From the NCBI RefSeq assembly GCF_016545825.1, contig NC_052620.1, forward strand, positions 43,555,305 through 43,619,304: DNA of 64,000 nucleotides, written 5' to 3'. Each line of letters begins with the position of its first letter. Positions within the stretch are counted from its first letter, which is position 1. A program made the position numbers and the translations under genes. Positions 1-19,720 of this stretch are shown piece by piece. The DNA is from Eucalyptus grandis. Taxonomy: Eukaryota > Streptophyta > Magnoliopsida > Myrtales > Myrtaceae. The notes beneath the pieces were generated by a model. It did not search any database. It saw only the letters and a list, made by a program, of their open reading frames with translations, and was not told the DNA's origin.

Positions 1-637
1 CAAGCTATGCTGGAGAGAGAGGAAAAAAAAATTCCATTGCTTTGCCTAAATTTGGCTGATTCAATGCATTGAAAGAAAGTTATTCCTTCAAGTTAAAGGC
101 TCGTCTGGATTGGCTTTTACTTCTTGTTTTTGGCTTAATCTAAATTGTTTAGATAACACCACTTTTGAATTCCTTTAAATCCAAAACTCATGAAACTTTC
201 ATGAATGGTACTTTTTTAGTGCAAGATGACAGGCTTCTAAAACAGTCGGTTATATCTGCATTTCGTTATATTAGTGGAAATTAAGGCCAGTGATGAATGT
301 ATAAGAACACGTGATTCATGGGTCTGCATTGCAAGGCAGGTAGATGATTCTTGGCTATTTCCGGGCCTTACCTGCATGAATTACTGAATCTTGAGTTATT
401 GTTGGGTGAATAAGACTAGCTTAGCTGGCTGTAATTAATAAGTGGTCGATTGGAGCTGGGATGTAGCTCAATTTGTGGAGCTCTGCTCTTGTAATTTATG
501 TTCTTGTGATTACGGGTTCGATGTCTAATTGTCCAGGCAATAACAATAGTATCTTGTACTTTTTCTTTTTTATGTGTTGCCATTGTAAATGCATGTTAGT
601 ATTCCTGAAATCCTAATTTCTTGTATAATGACTCCAG
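1..637 (+). other. Intron of the DRP2 gene (5' end of window)
   Basis: No coding exon is recognisable here. The first exon of the dynamin gene visible in the window begins at 638 after an AG acceptor, in the middle of the GTPase domain, so this stretch is read as intron. The exons for the N-terminus and P-loop must lie to the left. The only structured content is a tRNA-like block at 458-535, listed separately. Confidence 0.7.
458..535 (+). repeat. tRNA-like sequence / possible SINE head in a DRP2 intron
   Basis: The segment begins GGGATGTAGCTCA, then has GTGGAGC (A-box-like, as in tRNA-Ala), and carries GGGTTCGATG (B-box-like) near 515. The A and B boxes are spaced about as in a tRNA gene. 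The acceptor and anticodon arms pair poorly and no clean anticodon loop can be drawn, so a working tRNA is unlikely. It could be a tRNA pseudogene or the head of a tRNA-derived SINE. No poly(A) tail or target duplication was recognised nearby. Confidence 0.4.
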
Positions 638-10117
<9,480 letters not shown>

Positions 10118-10720
10118 TTGGAGCTTATTTTGGGTCATATTACAGATCCCAGTTAGCCTGGTACTTTTAGCATGACATGTTCAAGCATTTTTTCGAGATC
10201 CCATGATGTTATATAGATCGATAGAAGTGGGTAAATATGGCATTGATACACCATTTGTCCTTCCATTAGCATTTATTTTATTTCCGGGGGTGCTATTACC
10301 TGTTCACCAAATTTTGCTGTCTGTACTTTCGTTGTATCATTCTCCTTTTCCAGTTTATTTGTTTTTGTAACTGGTTTATTGGCCAAGGAGCCGCACTCTC
10401 CTGAGATGGTCAGATCACACCGGCATCTTTTGTAATACTATGTGGCATTGGATTAGTGTGCGTGCGTGACTTTGCCTCTTGGGTTGCTATGGTGTCGTTG
10501 GAACTAGAAAGAGCAGATCTGGGCCGTGAAGACGGTTTAAGCAATTAAATGAGGAAATTCAGGTGTGCTCCAAATGTATTGTTTATATCGTGTATTTTGA
10601 AAATTTTCATATAAGCATTCTAGGCAACTGTCATTATTGAAGGAGATAACCAGATTGGGAATTTAGAGACGACTCCAATTTACCCTTGAAAGGGGTTAAG
10701 CCTGAGTTAGGTCTCCAAAG
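10118..10720 (+). other. DRP2 3' flank that is copied in the downstream array
   Basis: Sequence following the DRP2 stop codon, presumably 3' UTR and flank. The part from about 10262 on reappears with clear similarity at 15767-16290; a short piece (TTTGTAATACTATGTGGCATTGG) also reappears near 12888. It is therefore the left end of a duplicated unit that carries the reductase gene. No coding potential was seen. Confidence 0.75.
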
Positions 10721-10734
10721 TGTCCATTGCAGAT

Positions 10735-12240
10735 CATCCCCTAACATTAAGGGATGCCCATTGTCTGCGCCTGGAAGATTCAATATATTATAGTAGTGGC
10801 GGCCTTGACAACCCCGAAATTCATGAAATCACCCTATGCCTTATTACCTCGAGAAGTAAAGCAGATGAAGAGATGCAGAAAATACGAAAATCCACATGCC
10901 AATGCTTAAATTACTTTGATCTGCTTTCTCAATGATTAACTAGTGAAGTGTCACAAATTAAGCATGTCCATGTTGATCCTCGGCGGAGGACCCAAGAGGC
11001 TAGAGCGTAGGAGACAATTCTTGACCAAGACTCACAATTCATGAACAAAAACTATGTCGTAAAAAGGAAATAGTGAGGTTATCTCGTTGAACAGATGGGC
11101 AATTAGAACAGGACAATCAGAGCCCTATGCTCAAAAGACAATGCGAAAGGTCACCGAATCGCAAAGATTCCTCAGTGGGTTTCCATATAGCAGCAGTAAA
11201 TGCCCACGAAAAGAGAAAAGGAGAAGAGTGAGGAAAGTTGACGTTTTTTGCAGAGATGAAATGAACTCACACAAGATGAAAAGTCAAATTCGAAGTAAAA
11301 TTTTGTCGCGCGACATGAGTAGCGCACCTCCCAATGCATAGGTGCCTGATACAACAGGAAGCCAGCGGAGCAGTGTCTATCACGCCCGGATTAAGCGCCA
11401 CAACCACCATTCAATCGGGCAACTCCTTTGCAACCGTTAATTGCCCATCCTAATGCAATAAAGGGCAATCTTGCAATACTTGGTGGGAGTGCACATCTTA
11501 TACTTTCGCCTGGAGAAATCGGCAAGAGGGAGCCAAGTCTAAGGCCATCAATATATTTAATTGGATCTACCTTCACTCAAAAGCTTAAACGAATGAATTA
11601 TGAGTTAATTATAAATATATTAATTACTTCACACTAAACAAATTTCTCAACGTCAACTCACATAGCTTAATGTTGGGGTTGCTCTCCCTAAATTTAGGTA
11701 TCTTTCATTATCAATTTATTTCAACTCGAATCTCCATCAATGTTGTCAGATCTGTGTTGCTACTCGATAACGTTTACTTGTCCACAAACTGCATTGGTTA
11801 CCAAATTCCCTCTTGAGATTGGGAGTGGGTCACCAAACAACTTTCGACTCTAATAGCATTTGTTAGGAAGCGTATAGTAGAAGTGTGCATAGGAACTAGC
11901 AACCACTTGGATCACTTAAAATTGGACTGGATTGGCCTAAAACTAGCTATTCTGTGGGGATCGGTTTGGTTCTCAAGTTCCAAATGTGAATCCAGCTCGG
12001 CCTAAAACTCTAGCACAAACACATTGATGCCATTCCTACCAACCAATTGTATCATCTTATGCATTGCGTACTCTTCACCTCGATACCATTAAGTTCCACT
12101 CACAAGAGTATGAGGGACAGGAATTTCGTCCATGACACACGGTCCTCCATCCACCGTCGCCACCCCAGCTCATCATCGTACCTTGCATCACGTTCCACCT
12201 CAATAGTAGTGTTTGTGTTGCTATCACTTTTCTATATTGA
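10735..12240 (-). pseudogene. Decayed pterin aldehyde reductase-like copy (array copy 1)
   Basis: The remnant is recognised by its similarity to the three other reductase copies in the window. About 10735-10820 matches the last exon and its flank, with mutations that destroy the frame. About 11320-11500 matches exon 3, including decayed relatives of the APDAW, NPGVI and APYCASK coding segments, with frame breaks. About 12130-12215 matches the start of exon 1, reading the complement of TCACACGGTCCTCCATCC up to the Met cluster. Exon 2 (NNAG and catalytic Ser region) is not recognisable between 11510 and 12130. The upstream flank with a TATA-like sequence is retained. It cannot encode a working enzyme. 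Confidence 0.75.
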
Positions 12241-12279
12241 ATTTGTGGATGTCGAGAGGGCACCTACTTATACATGAAT

Positions 12280-12880
12280 CCCTTGAATTAGGTCCGTAGA
12301 TTGTCTCGTAGATTGCCACTATCTAATGGTGAAGTTCCAATCTCTTTGCCAATTGTTTATCCCATTGATCGAATACTATAGAATGCTCATGAAAGCCTCT
12401 AAATGTAATGCTAGATTTTTGCTTCTAACCATATGCAGGCTTCTAATTATGTCCAGCTGCGTTTCTCTAGACACTTTGAGAACAATAGTAATTTATATCT
12501 TGTAGGTCCCCGACCCCCCCGGCCCGTCGCCGGACCTAAGGCGGCCGCCTGGGTCGCACGGAACCGGGCGACGGCCGTCGCTGAGTCGCGCGACCTGTTC
12601 AATTTTAATGCAAATTTTACCAAGCAGTATTTGGTACCTCTTAAGTCTTTATAAACTCTCCATTTGTTTTAAACTTGTTCACATAAGTCCTTCCAAGTAT
12701 TCAAAATCTTTTCATTTATCATATCAGAGGTCTTTTTTTATGCGGATATTACATAAAACATAAACAACTTTGTGCATGTATCAAGGTCTCAATAACCAAT
12801 GGATTGTTTTGTCAACTTCAAAACATATTAGGAGGTCTTCTCGACAGTTCATTTTCCTAAGATGATGGTATCAAAGCAGC
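12280..12880. other. Upstream flank of reductase copy 1 with a GC-rich patch
   Basis: The first part (12280-12420) carries one degenerate copy of the TCTAATGGTGAAG/CCAATCTCTTT repeat seen upstream of the other reductase copies. At 12507-12595 there is an isolated GC-rich patch (CCCCGACCCCCCCGGCCCG and CGGCCGCCTGGGTCGC-like words) in otherwise AT-rich DNA; it resembles the GC-rich cores of MITEs elsewhere in the window. No gene was seen. Confidence 0.5.
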
Positions 12881-13590
12881 AACTTTTTGTAATACTATGT
12901 GGCATTGGATTGATTACTTAAATTAATTATCCAATAAAATATGCTTTTTAAAATTATTAATCTATATACATTGTTGTAAAATGATGAAATATTTTTTCAT
13001 CATTCATTTTTATGAGTAATATAAATGATCATATGTTAGAAAAAGTTTTTCAAATCACTTATATTTTGGAAAATAAATCAAGCGCTAGCATTCTCGATAT
13101 CTGTCACTAGGATGCACGCATGTCATCATATGACAATTAGAATTAACTCCAATTTAGGTTTTGTGTATTTTACGAAAAATATTTTTGGTAAGAGCATTTT
13201 CGAATTTTTGTGATGTTTGGCCGAAGGAAAATGATTAAACGAAGGAAAAAATTTTCGCTTCTCAAAAATGAAAATAATCTTCTTCGCTTTTTCAGACAAA
13301 GCCGTAACTCTATTTTTGAGACACAGCAGCCATCGAACCCCTTTCTGCTCAAGTGTGGGAGCTCCTTGACCAAGGCAAGGTCGAGCTCCTCCCTTGCCTA
13401 TGGCCGGTCGTCGGCCAGGAAGGAAAAAGAAAATAAAATGAAATGAAAAATTCGGTAATTTTCATTAAGAAAAAGACAAATCAGATTTTTCATACTGTCG
13501 GCGAAAAGAAAAGAAAAAACTGTCACATTTTTTCTCGAAACAATGCTTGAATCCTAAGTTAGCTCTCCGAAGTTGTCGATTGCAAATCAT
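12880..13590. other. Left part of duplication unit 2
   Basis: It begins with a short match to the DRP2 downstream region (GTAATACTATGTGGCATTGGA at about 12890-12910). It then diverges into AT-rich DNA until about 13545, where similarity to the other units resumes (TTGTCGATTGCAAATCATT-like). The middle may hold a MITE remnant: GATGTTTGGCCGAAGG and GTCGTCGGCCAGGAAGG words flank it. No gene was seen. Confidence 0.45.
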
Positions 13591-13594
13591 TCCC

Positions 13595-14846
13595 TCACAC
13601 AGTAAGGGATGCACCATTGTCTGCCACTGTGAGATTGAGGATCATAGTAGCGGCCTTCACAGCCCTGAAATCCATAAAATACCCAATTGCCTTAATCTTG
13701 GATAAGTAAAGCAGATGAGGAGACGCAGCATATACAGACGAGAACGCCCGCACGCCACCCTTGAACCCCTCTGGGGCTAGAGCGATATGAGAAAGATTCT
13801 TGACCAACATTCATGAACAAAAACTGCTCTCGCAAATCAAGGGATAGCAAGCACATACCACGCATCAGGTGCCTGATAATAGGAGGCGGAGTCGCCAAAG
13901 CAGGAAGCCAGCAGATCGGTGTTTATCACCCCGGGATTGAGCGCCACGACTGCCATCCCATCAGGCAACTCCTCCGCAACCGATTTGGTCAAACCCTCGA
14001 CCGCCCATTTCGATGCACAATAAGGGGCAACCTTGCAATACAAAAGATCGACGCAATATCAACAAGGGTCAAGTCAGGCTTGCAAGTTACAGAATTCCGA
14101 CCCCAATTGCCAACCTCTCTCTTTGTAGGGCGACATTCATGAGAGCACGAAAAATACCGTGCTCTGGTAGATGAGCGAATGCATATGGAGAAGGTGGTCA
14201 GAAGAGGATGCGATTGGACGGCAATACATAAGGAGCATCTCCTAGAAACTTACCAGAGCGGCAGTGGACCTACCCCAGCCTGAAGACAAGTTGACGATGA
14301 TGCCACGCTTGCGCTCAATCATGGGAGGGAGAAAGTGACGCAGCATTTTGGCGATGCCTTTGACATTGGTGTCGATGACGGCATCGAACTCATCCGCCGG
14401 GACCTTCCACATCCTGTTGTTCTTGTTGATGGTCCCGGCGTTGTTGACTATGATGTCCGGAACGCCCTTTTTTTCCATGACGACGCGCGCGAGCTCCTCG
14501 ACGCTGCTGTTCGATCTCTGCCAAAGGAAGAAGGGTGAGTAAAAATGGCATCCTGAGTACCCAAACCTACTCGGTCTGTGACTGGGATAAAAGGGGAAAT
14601 TAGAAAAACCGAGAAGCAGATACTAACGACGTCGACGCTAAAGAGGAGGTGAGGGGAGTCAGCAGCGTCGGAGGAAGAGAGGAGGGAGCGGAGAGAGTCC
14701 AGCTTGTCCTGGGAGCGGGAACAGCCGATGATGGAGTGGCCGCGCTTGGCGAGCTCGAGGGCGAGGGCCTTGCCGAGGCCTTTGCTCACTCCGGTGATCA
14801 GCACGGTCCTCCGTCCACTGCCGCCGCCCAGGCTCTTCATCATCAC
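13595..14846 (-). CDS. Short-chain dehydrogenase, pterin aldehyde reductase type (array copy 2, intact)
   Basis: Classical SDR enzyme resembling the plant NADPH-dependent pterin aldehyde reductase (Arabidopsis At1g10310 family), which reduces pterin aldehydes in folate/pterin salvage and has broad aldehyde activity; a cytosolic location is inferred from the lack of a targeting sequence. Exons in coding order: 14628-14846, 14254-14517, 13859-14031, 13595-13664. They join without a break to 241 residues. Visible motifs: cofactor loop TGVSKGLG near residue 17, NNAG, the catalytic-Ser segment NLSSGWGRS, active-site YCASK, NPGV, and the C-terminus NGASLTV. The start is the first Met of a cluster (MMMKSLGGG). 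A TATA-like element lies about 95 bp upstream. Family assignment is firm; the substrate is inferred. Confidence 0.85.
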
Positions 14847-14938
14847 TCAGGCTTCCTTTGACTCGATCGTAGTGCTGCTATAATGCTATTACTATTGCTT
14901 TTTCTTTGTTGGATTTGAGGATGATGGGAGTGCACTTA

Positions 14939-14946
14939 CTTATACA
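14939..14946 (-). promoter_or_regulatory. TATA-like element of reductase copy 2
   Basis: TGTATAAG on the minus strand lies about 95 bp upstream of the start codon. The same position is conserved in the decayed copy 1 (TGTATAAGTAGG near 12267) but altered in copy 3 (CATAAATAAG near 17980). Assignment rests on position and consensus only. Confidence 0.45.
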
Positions 14947-14954
14947 TGAGCCTA

Positions 14955-15300
14955 TTGAATTACAATCGTCAATCATCTCAAAAATCGCCCATTTATCTAA
15001 TGGTGAAGATCTAATTTTACCTTCCATTTATCCCATTCATAGAACATTCTAGAGTGTTTTTGAAAACTCTAATTACAATCTTGGATTTTCTCCTAATCTA
15101 ACGAAGAAGATTCAATCTCTTTACCTTTCATCTACCTTATTAATATCTCATTCTTAAATACTCTTGAAAACCCTAATTACAACTACAAATCTCTCTTGAT
15201 ATAATGGTGGGAATTCAATTTCTGTACCTACCATCTACCCATATTAACCATCTACTCATATTAATTTAATGCATATTAATAAAACATTCTAGATTGCTAA
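14955..15300. repeat. Degenerate tandem repeats upstream of reductase copy 2
   Basis: About three degenerate copies, spaced roughly 90-100 bp, of a module containing TCTAATGGTGAAGAT, CAATCTCTTTACC, CATCTACC and ATAGAACATTCTAGA words (near 14998, 15100 and 15196). The same modules occur upstream of copy 3 (17998-18285) and once upstream of copy 1 (12300-12400). They probably expanded before or during duplication of the array. No function is evident. Confidence 0.55.
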
Positions 15301-15766
15301 TGGAACAATAGAAGTCACGATGAGAATCATTTTATTTGAGCATTTATCAGAATTGAGCTTCAAGCTTCACTCACTTGTTTGATAACAAAGAGAAACCAAA
15401 GAGTACTTGAGGATGATCTAATATAAGTAGTGTGCAACCAAACTGGTTCTACTTGGGAATCTGAATCTAATAAGATCATCCGAAAAATACGTCTAGAAAT
15501 CGGTTCTTATTGGAACCGATTTGAGGATATGTTTTAAATATTTGGAACCTATTATAACCGGTCTGAGAATATGTTTCAAATAAATACTTATCTAAGAATT
15601 GGAACAGACCCCTATTTTGGAACTGATTTTGGAGCCACTTTTATAATCTAAAATGTCAAAATCTTAATTGCTTTTTCCCCTTTTTCACCGATGATCAAGT
15701 TTTAATAAACAAAGTTTTAATAAATTGCATTGGCTCTTTAGATATCACTCTTGATATACGGTTGTC
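15300..15766. other. Intergenic DNA between units 2 and 3
   Basis: AT-rich, without open frames. The segment around 15310-15430 (CACTCACTTGTTTGATAACAAAGAGAAACC) matches 25220-25320 on the far side of the Copia complex, so it is part of the ancestral array unit rather than transposon. Confidence 0.5.
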
Positions 15767-16290
15767 CTTCCATTAGAATTCTTGTTATTTCCAGGGTGCC
15801 ATTGCCTTGTTCACCAAATTTTGCTGTCTGTACTTTTGTTGTATCATTCTCCTTTTCCAGTTTATCTGTTTTTGTAACTGGTTTATTTGCCAAGGAGCTG
15901 CATGTTCCAGAAATGGTCACATCACACCGGCAACTTTTGTAATACTATGTGGCATTGGCATTGGATTGGTTTATCCCCCCCACCCTTTTCTGCGGAGATG
16001 GACCAAGCGCGGATTGCTTATCGTCTGATGCGCTCTGAAATGGGGATTTTCACGCCAACATTACCCTATGAAAGTAGAGGTTATCTTGCCTCTTGCTATA
16101 ATGTCATTGGCACTGGCAAGAGCAAATTCTGGGCCATGAAGGCACTTTGAACAATTAAATGAGGAAATTTCGCTACTCCCCAAATGTGTTGTGTGCAATC
16201 ATATAGTTTGAAGATTTTCATATAAACATTCTAGACAATTGTCGCTATTGAATGAGATACCAAGATTGGGAATTTAGAATTGACTGCAAT
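15767..16290 (+). repeat. Copied DRP2 downstream sequence in array unit 3
   Basis: This segment closely follows 10262-10680: shared words include TGTTCACCAAATTTTGCTG, TTGTATCATTCTCC, CACACCGGCA and AATTAAATGAGGAAATT. A stretch at about 15965-16080 is extra relative to unit 1. It shows that the duplicated unit began within the 3' region of the DRP2 gene, before the Copia insertion at 18.3 kb. No coding function. Confidence 0.8.
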
Positions 16291-16346
16291 TTAATCCTTG
16301 AGGGGGGTGAATCCTGAGTTTGGTCTCCAAAGTTGTCGATTGCAGA

Positions 16347-17918
16347 TCATTGCCTCACGGTAAGGGATCCACCATTGTCTGCCCTTGTAATATTCAGTAT
16401 AGTATTAGCGGCCTTCACAGCCCTGAAATTCATCAAAACACCCAATGACTTATTACCTCGATAAGTAAAGCGGATGAACAGACGCAGAAAATTATGAACA
16501 AAACATCTACATGCCAAAGCTTAAATTACTTTGATCTACTTGCTCATGTTTAACTAGTGAAGAGTCGCAAATTAAGCAGGCAGCATGGCATGGAATCATA
16601 AGTCATGCTACCTTCCACTACGTTCACTTGCTTCTCTCCGGGTTACAACACTGCTGAATTAACCTAATTTATATTAAGCCAATAAACCATCAGCTCCCAA
16701 GAAAGACTTGAATAGGACAGATTAATGATCTCAGCTTTCTCAAAGCAGCTACCTCAGCCAGAAAAAGAAAATTTAAGGACCTTTGATAGCCACGATGATC
16801 GTCAGAGGAGGACCAGAGGCTAGAGCGATTTGAGAAGATTCTTGACCAACACTTGGATAATTCATGAACGAAAGCTATTGTTGCAAAAGAGGAATAGCAA
16901 GCACATACCATGCATCAGGTGTCTCATATTGGGAGGCTGACTCGCCAAAGCAGGAAACCAGCATATCAGTGTTTATCACGCCGGGATTAAGTGCGACGAC
17001 CGCCATCCCCTCGGGCAACTCCTTTGCAACCGATCTGCTCAAACCCTCTACTGCCCATTTCGATGCACAATAAGGGGCAACCTTACAAGACAAAGATCAA
17101 GCAATATCAAGGGTCAAAGTCCCGACTGCGATTTATAGGATTACCACCAAATTGCCAACCTCTCTTTGTAGGGCGATATGCGTAAAAGATGGAATTTAGT
17201 TGAAAAATACAAAGTTCTGGTAGACGAATCGATGCATGCGGAGAAGTTGGTCAGAAGAGGATGCGACTGGATGGCAATACAGAAGAAGCATCTCCTAGAA
17301 ACGTACCAGAGCAGCGCCGCACCTGCCCCAGCCGGAAGACATGTTGACGATGATGCCACGCTTGCGCTGAACCATGGGCGGGAGGAAGTGACGCAGCATG
17401 TTGGCAATACCTTTGACGTTGGTGTTGATGACAGCGTCGAACTCATCCTCTGGACCTCCCAAATCTTCTTGTTCTTGTTGATGGTCCCGGCACTGTTGAC
17501 TATGATGTCAGGAACGCCCTTTTTGTCCATGATCACACGTGCCAGCTCCTCGACGCCGCTGTTTGATCTCTGCCAAAGAAAAGGAAGAAGGGTGAGTCAA
17601 AATGGCATCCCGAATACCCAAAAAACGGAGTCAATCAGCGAATGGGAAAAAGGGAGAAATAGAAAAAATGGAGAAGCGAATGCGCACGACGTCGACGTTG
17701 AGGAGGAGGTGAGAGGAGTCGGCGGCGTCCGAGGAGGAGGAGAGGAGAGAGCGGAGGGAGTCGAGCTTGTCTTGGGAGCGGGAGCAGCCAATGACGGAGT
17801 GGCCACGCTTGGCAAACTCAAGGGCGAGGGCCTGGCCGAGGCCCTTGCTCACTCCTGTAATCAGCACGGTCCTTTGTCCTCCGCCGCCACCCCGGCTCAT
17901 CATCATACCTTGCATCAC
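16347..17918 (-). pseudogene. Pterin aldehyde reductase-like copy 3, frameshifted
   Basis: Same four-exon layout as the intact copies: 17688-17918, 17307-17569, 16909-17081, 16347-16422. Exon 1 keeps TGVSKGLG and exon 3 keeps YCASK and NPGV. Exon 2 is 263 nt rather than 264: one base is missing near 17451, just after the WEV codons, so the frame shifts before the catalytic Ser region. NNAG has become NSAG, and the usual stop after LTV is lost, so the frame would run two codons further. It is best called a recent pseudogene; a base error in the assembly could explain the frameshift but not the altered stop. Confidence 0.75.
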
Positions 17919-17997
17919 GTTCCGCCTTAATAGTTGTGCTTTTCTTTATTGGATTCGTGGATGGTGAAGAGGCACCTACTTATTTATGAACCACTTG

Positions 17998-18285
17998 AAT
18001 TACGACCGTAGATCATCTTATAAATTGTCTCTTTATTTAATGGTGGAAATCCAATCTCTTTACTTATCAATTGATAGATCCTTCCGGAGAACTCATAAAA
18101 TAACCATAGATCTTCTATAATCTAATGGTGAAAATCCAATCTCCTTATCTTTCATATGCACATTAAAAGAACATCCTAAAGTGCTAATGGAAACCTTAAT
18201 TACAACCATAAATTTCCCTTGATCTAAGGGTGAGGATCCCATCTCCATACCTACCATCTACCCATATAAATAGAACATTCTAGAT
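17998..18285. repeat. Degenerate tandem repeats upstream of reductase copy 3
   Basis: Three related modules near 18036, 18122 and 18218 (TAATGGTGGAAATCCAATC-like, each followed by CTTATC or TACC and CATCTACCC), with about 90-bp spacing. They match those upstream of copy 2. The right end at about 18285 is where the Copia complex interrupts the unit. Confidence 0.5.
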
Positions 18286-18331
18286 TGTTGTTTGAGAGGA
18301 TAATAATTGTCTTATTATGTTTAATGAAGGA

Positions 18332-18334
<3 letters not shown>

Positions 18335-18372
<38 letters not shown>
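18335..18372. repeat. (TA)n microsatellite
   Basis: An uninterrupted run of TA dinucleotides within the left LTR piece of the Copia complex. The right LTR piece has only a short TATATATAA at the equivalent place, so the run expanded after insertion. Confidence 0.9.
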
Positions 18373-18374
<2 letters not shown>

Positions 18375-18413
18375 ACGTAAAATCCCATAAACATAATTGT
18401 CATATTTCCTAAT

Positions 18414-19720
18414 GCTCACCTTTGGTTGGGATGTATATATCATATAGTCCCAACTCTTTACATAGAAAACTCATTATGTTCTCCTGTAGAGATTTAGTAA
18501 ATATATTTACCAGTTGATTCTCCGTTTCACATGTTGAAGAAAATCTCCACTTTTTGGACATTTTTCTTATAAAGTGATAATCAATCTCAATGTGTTTGAT
18601 TCGCTCATGAAGGCATGATTGTTCATAGTATGGATAGTGGATTGATTATCACAATATAATTTCGATGGATTTGATGTTGACATATGAATTTTTGACAATA
18701 ACTTCCTCAACTAGAGCAATCCACTTGTTATATGCCATAGCTCTATATTCTACTTCAACACTTGATTGGGAAATCATATGTTACTTCTTACTCTTTTTCA
18801 GGTAACGAAATATGCAAACCTTGATGTAGACCTCCTATCAATAGGACATTTGGCCCAATTTGCATCAAAGAAGCCTATTGTGTTTAGATGACCATAATTC
18901 TTGAAAAGTAATCCTTTACCTAGTGTTCTCTTCAAACACTTGATTATTCGTAGTATAACATCTCAGTGAGTAGTACAAGGAAACTCATAAATCGATTCAC
19001 CACACTAAGGCAAAAGATATATCAAGTCTTGTGATGGTAAGATAGTTCAACTCACTCACTAATCTCCAATATTTTATTAGATCATATAACAATTTTCCAT
19101 GTTTAGCATCAAGTTTCACATTAAGATCCATAAGAGTATCAACTGATTTTCTCCAAGAAATCCAACCTCATGAAGAATATCAAGTACATATTTTTCTTGT
19201 GATAAATTAATAATGGCATGTGAATATGCAACTTCAATCCTAAGAAAATATCATAGGTGTTCCTAAATCTTTAGTATTAAATTCAGTATATAGAAACTAC
19301 TAAAATCATTGAATACCATTTGAATCACTACCGATAATAATAATATTATCCACATGTCACCAAAAGAACACAACCGGTCATAGAGACAAAATTAAATATT
19401 GAATGATCTACTTGACAATGCTTTACCCAAACTTAGTAACTGCACAAGTGGACTTACCAAACCAAGCACGAGGAGACGACTTAAGTCCACATAAGCATTT
19501 ATGTAAATGATAAACCAAATTCTTCCTTGAGCAACAAAATTTGGAGGTTGTTCCATGTACACTTCCTTAGCCAAATCACCATGTAAGAATGTTTTGACAT
19601 TCAATTGATGAAGATGCCATCCAAGCTTTTAGAGAATCAAGAGGCTTAGGCAATTGAGAGTATCATCAGGATGAACCTTAATAGTGAAAACCCAGCGAAA
19701 TATGCCAATTCCCTTCAAAA
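18414..19720 (-). pseudogene. Copia reverse transcriptase / RNase H fragment (minus strand)
   Basis: Translation of the minus strand gives Copia RT and RNase H segments with frame breaks. Near 19560-19604 is [20 protein letters not shown] (RT). Near 18850 are DANWAKCPIDRRST-like codons (RNase H), and near 18570 is RIKHIEIDYHFIRK, the usual C-terminal Copia segment. gag, protease and integrase are absent on this strand. It is a dead remnant. Confidence 0.75.

Noticed and set aside
458..535. Functional tRNA gene
   Set aside because: Only the A- and B-box-like parts match; stems do not pair well and no anticodon loop is supported, so it was kept only as a tRNA-like repeat.
15887..16150. Plus-strand frame between reductase copies 2 and 3
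   Set aside because: It lies across copied DRP2 3' flank plus an extra 115-bp stretch. The equivalent region of unit 1 has no such frame.
17178..17930. 250-residue plus-strand open frame
   Set aside because: It is antisense to exons 1 and 2 of the minus-strand reductase copy 3. Codons for the reductase motifs read on the other strand, and the plus-strand translation is low-complexity.
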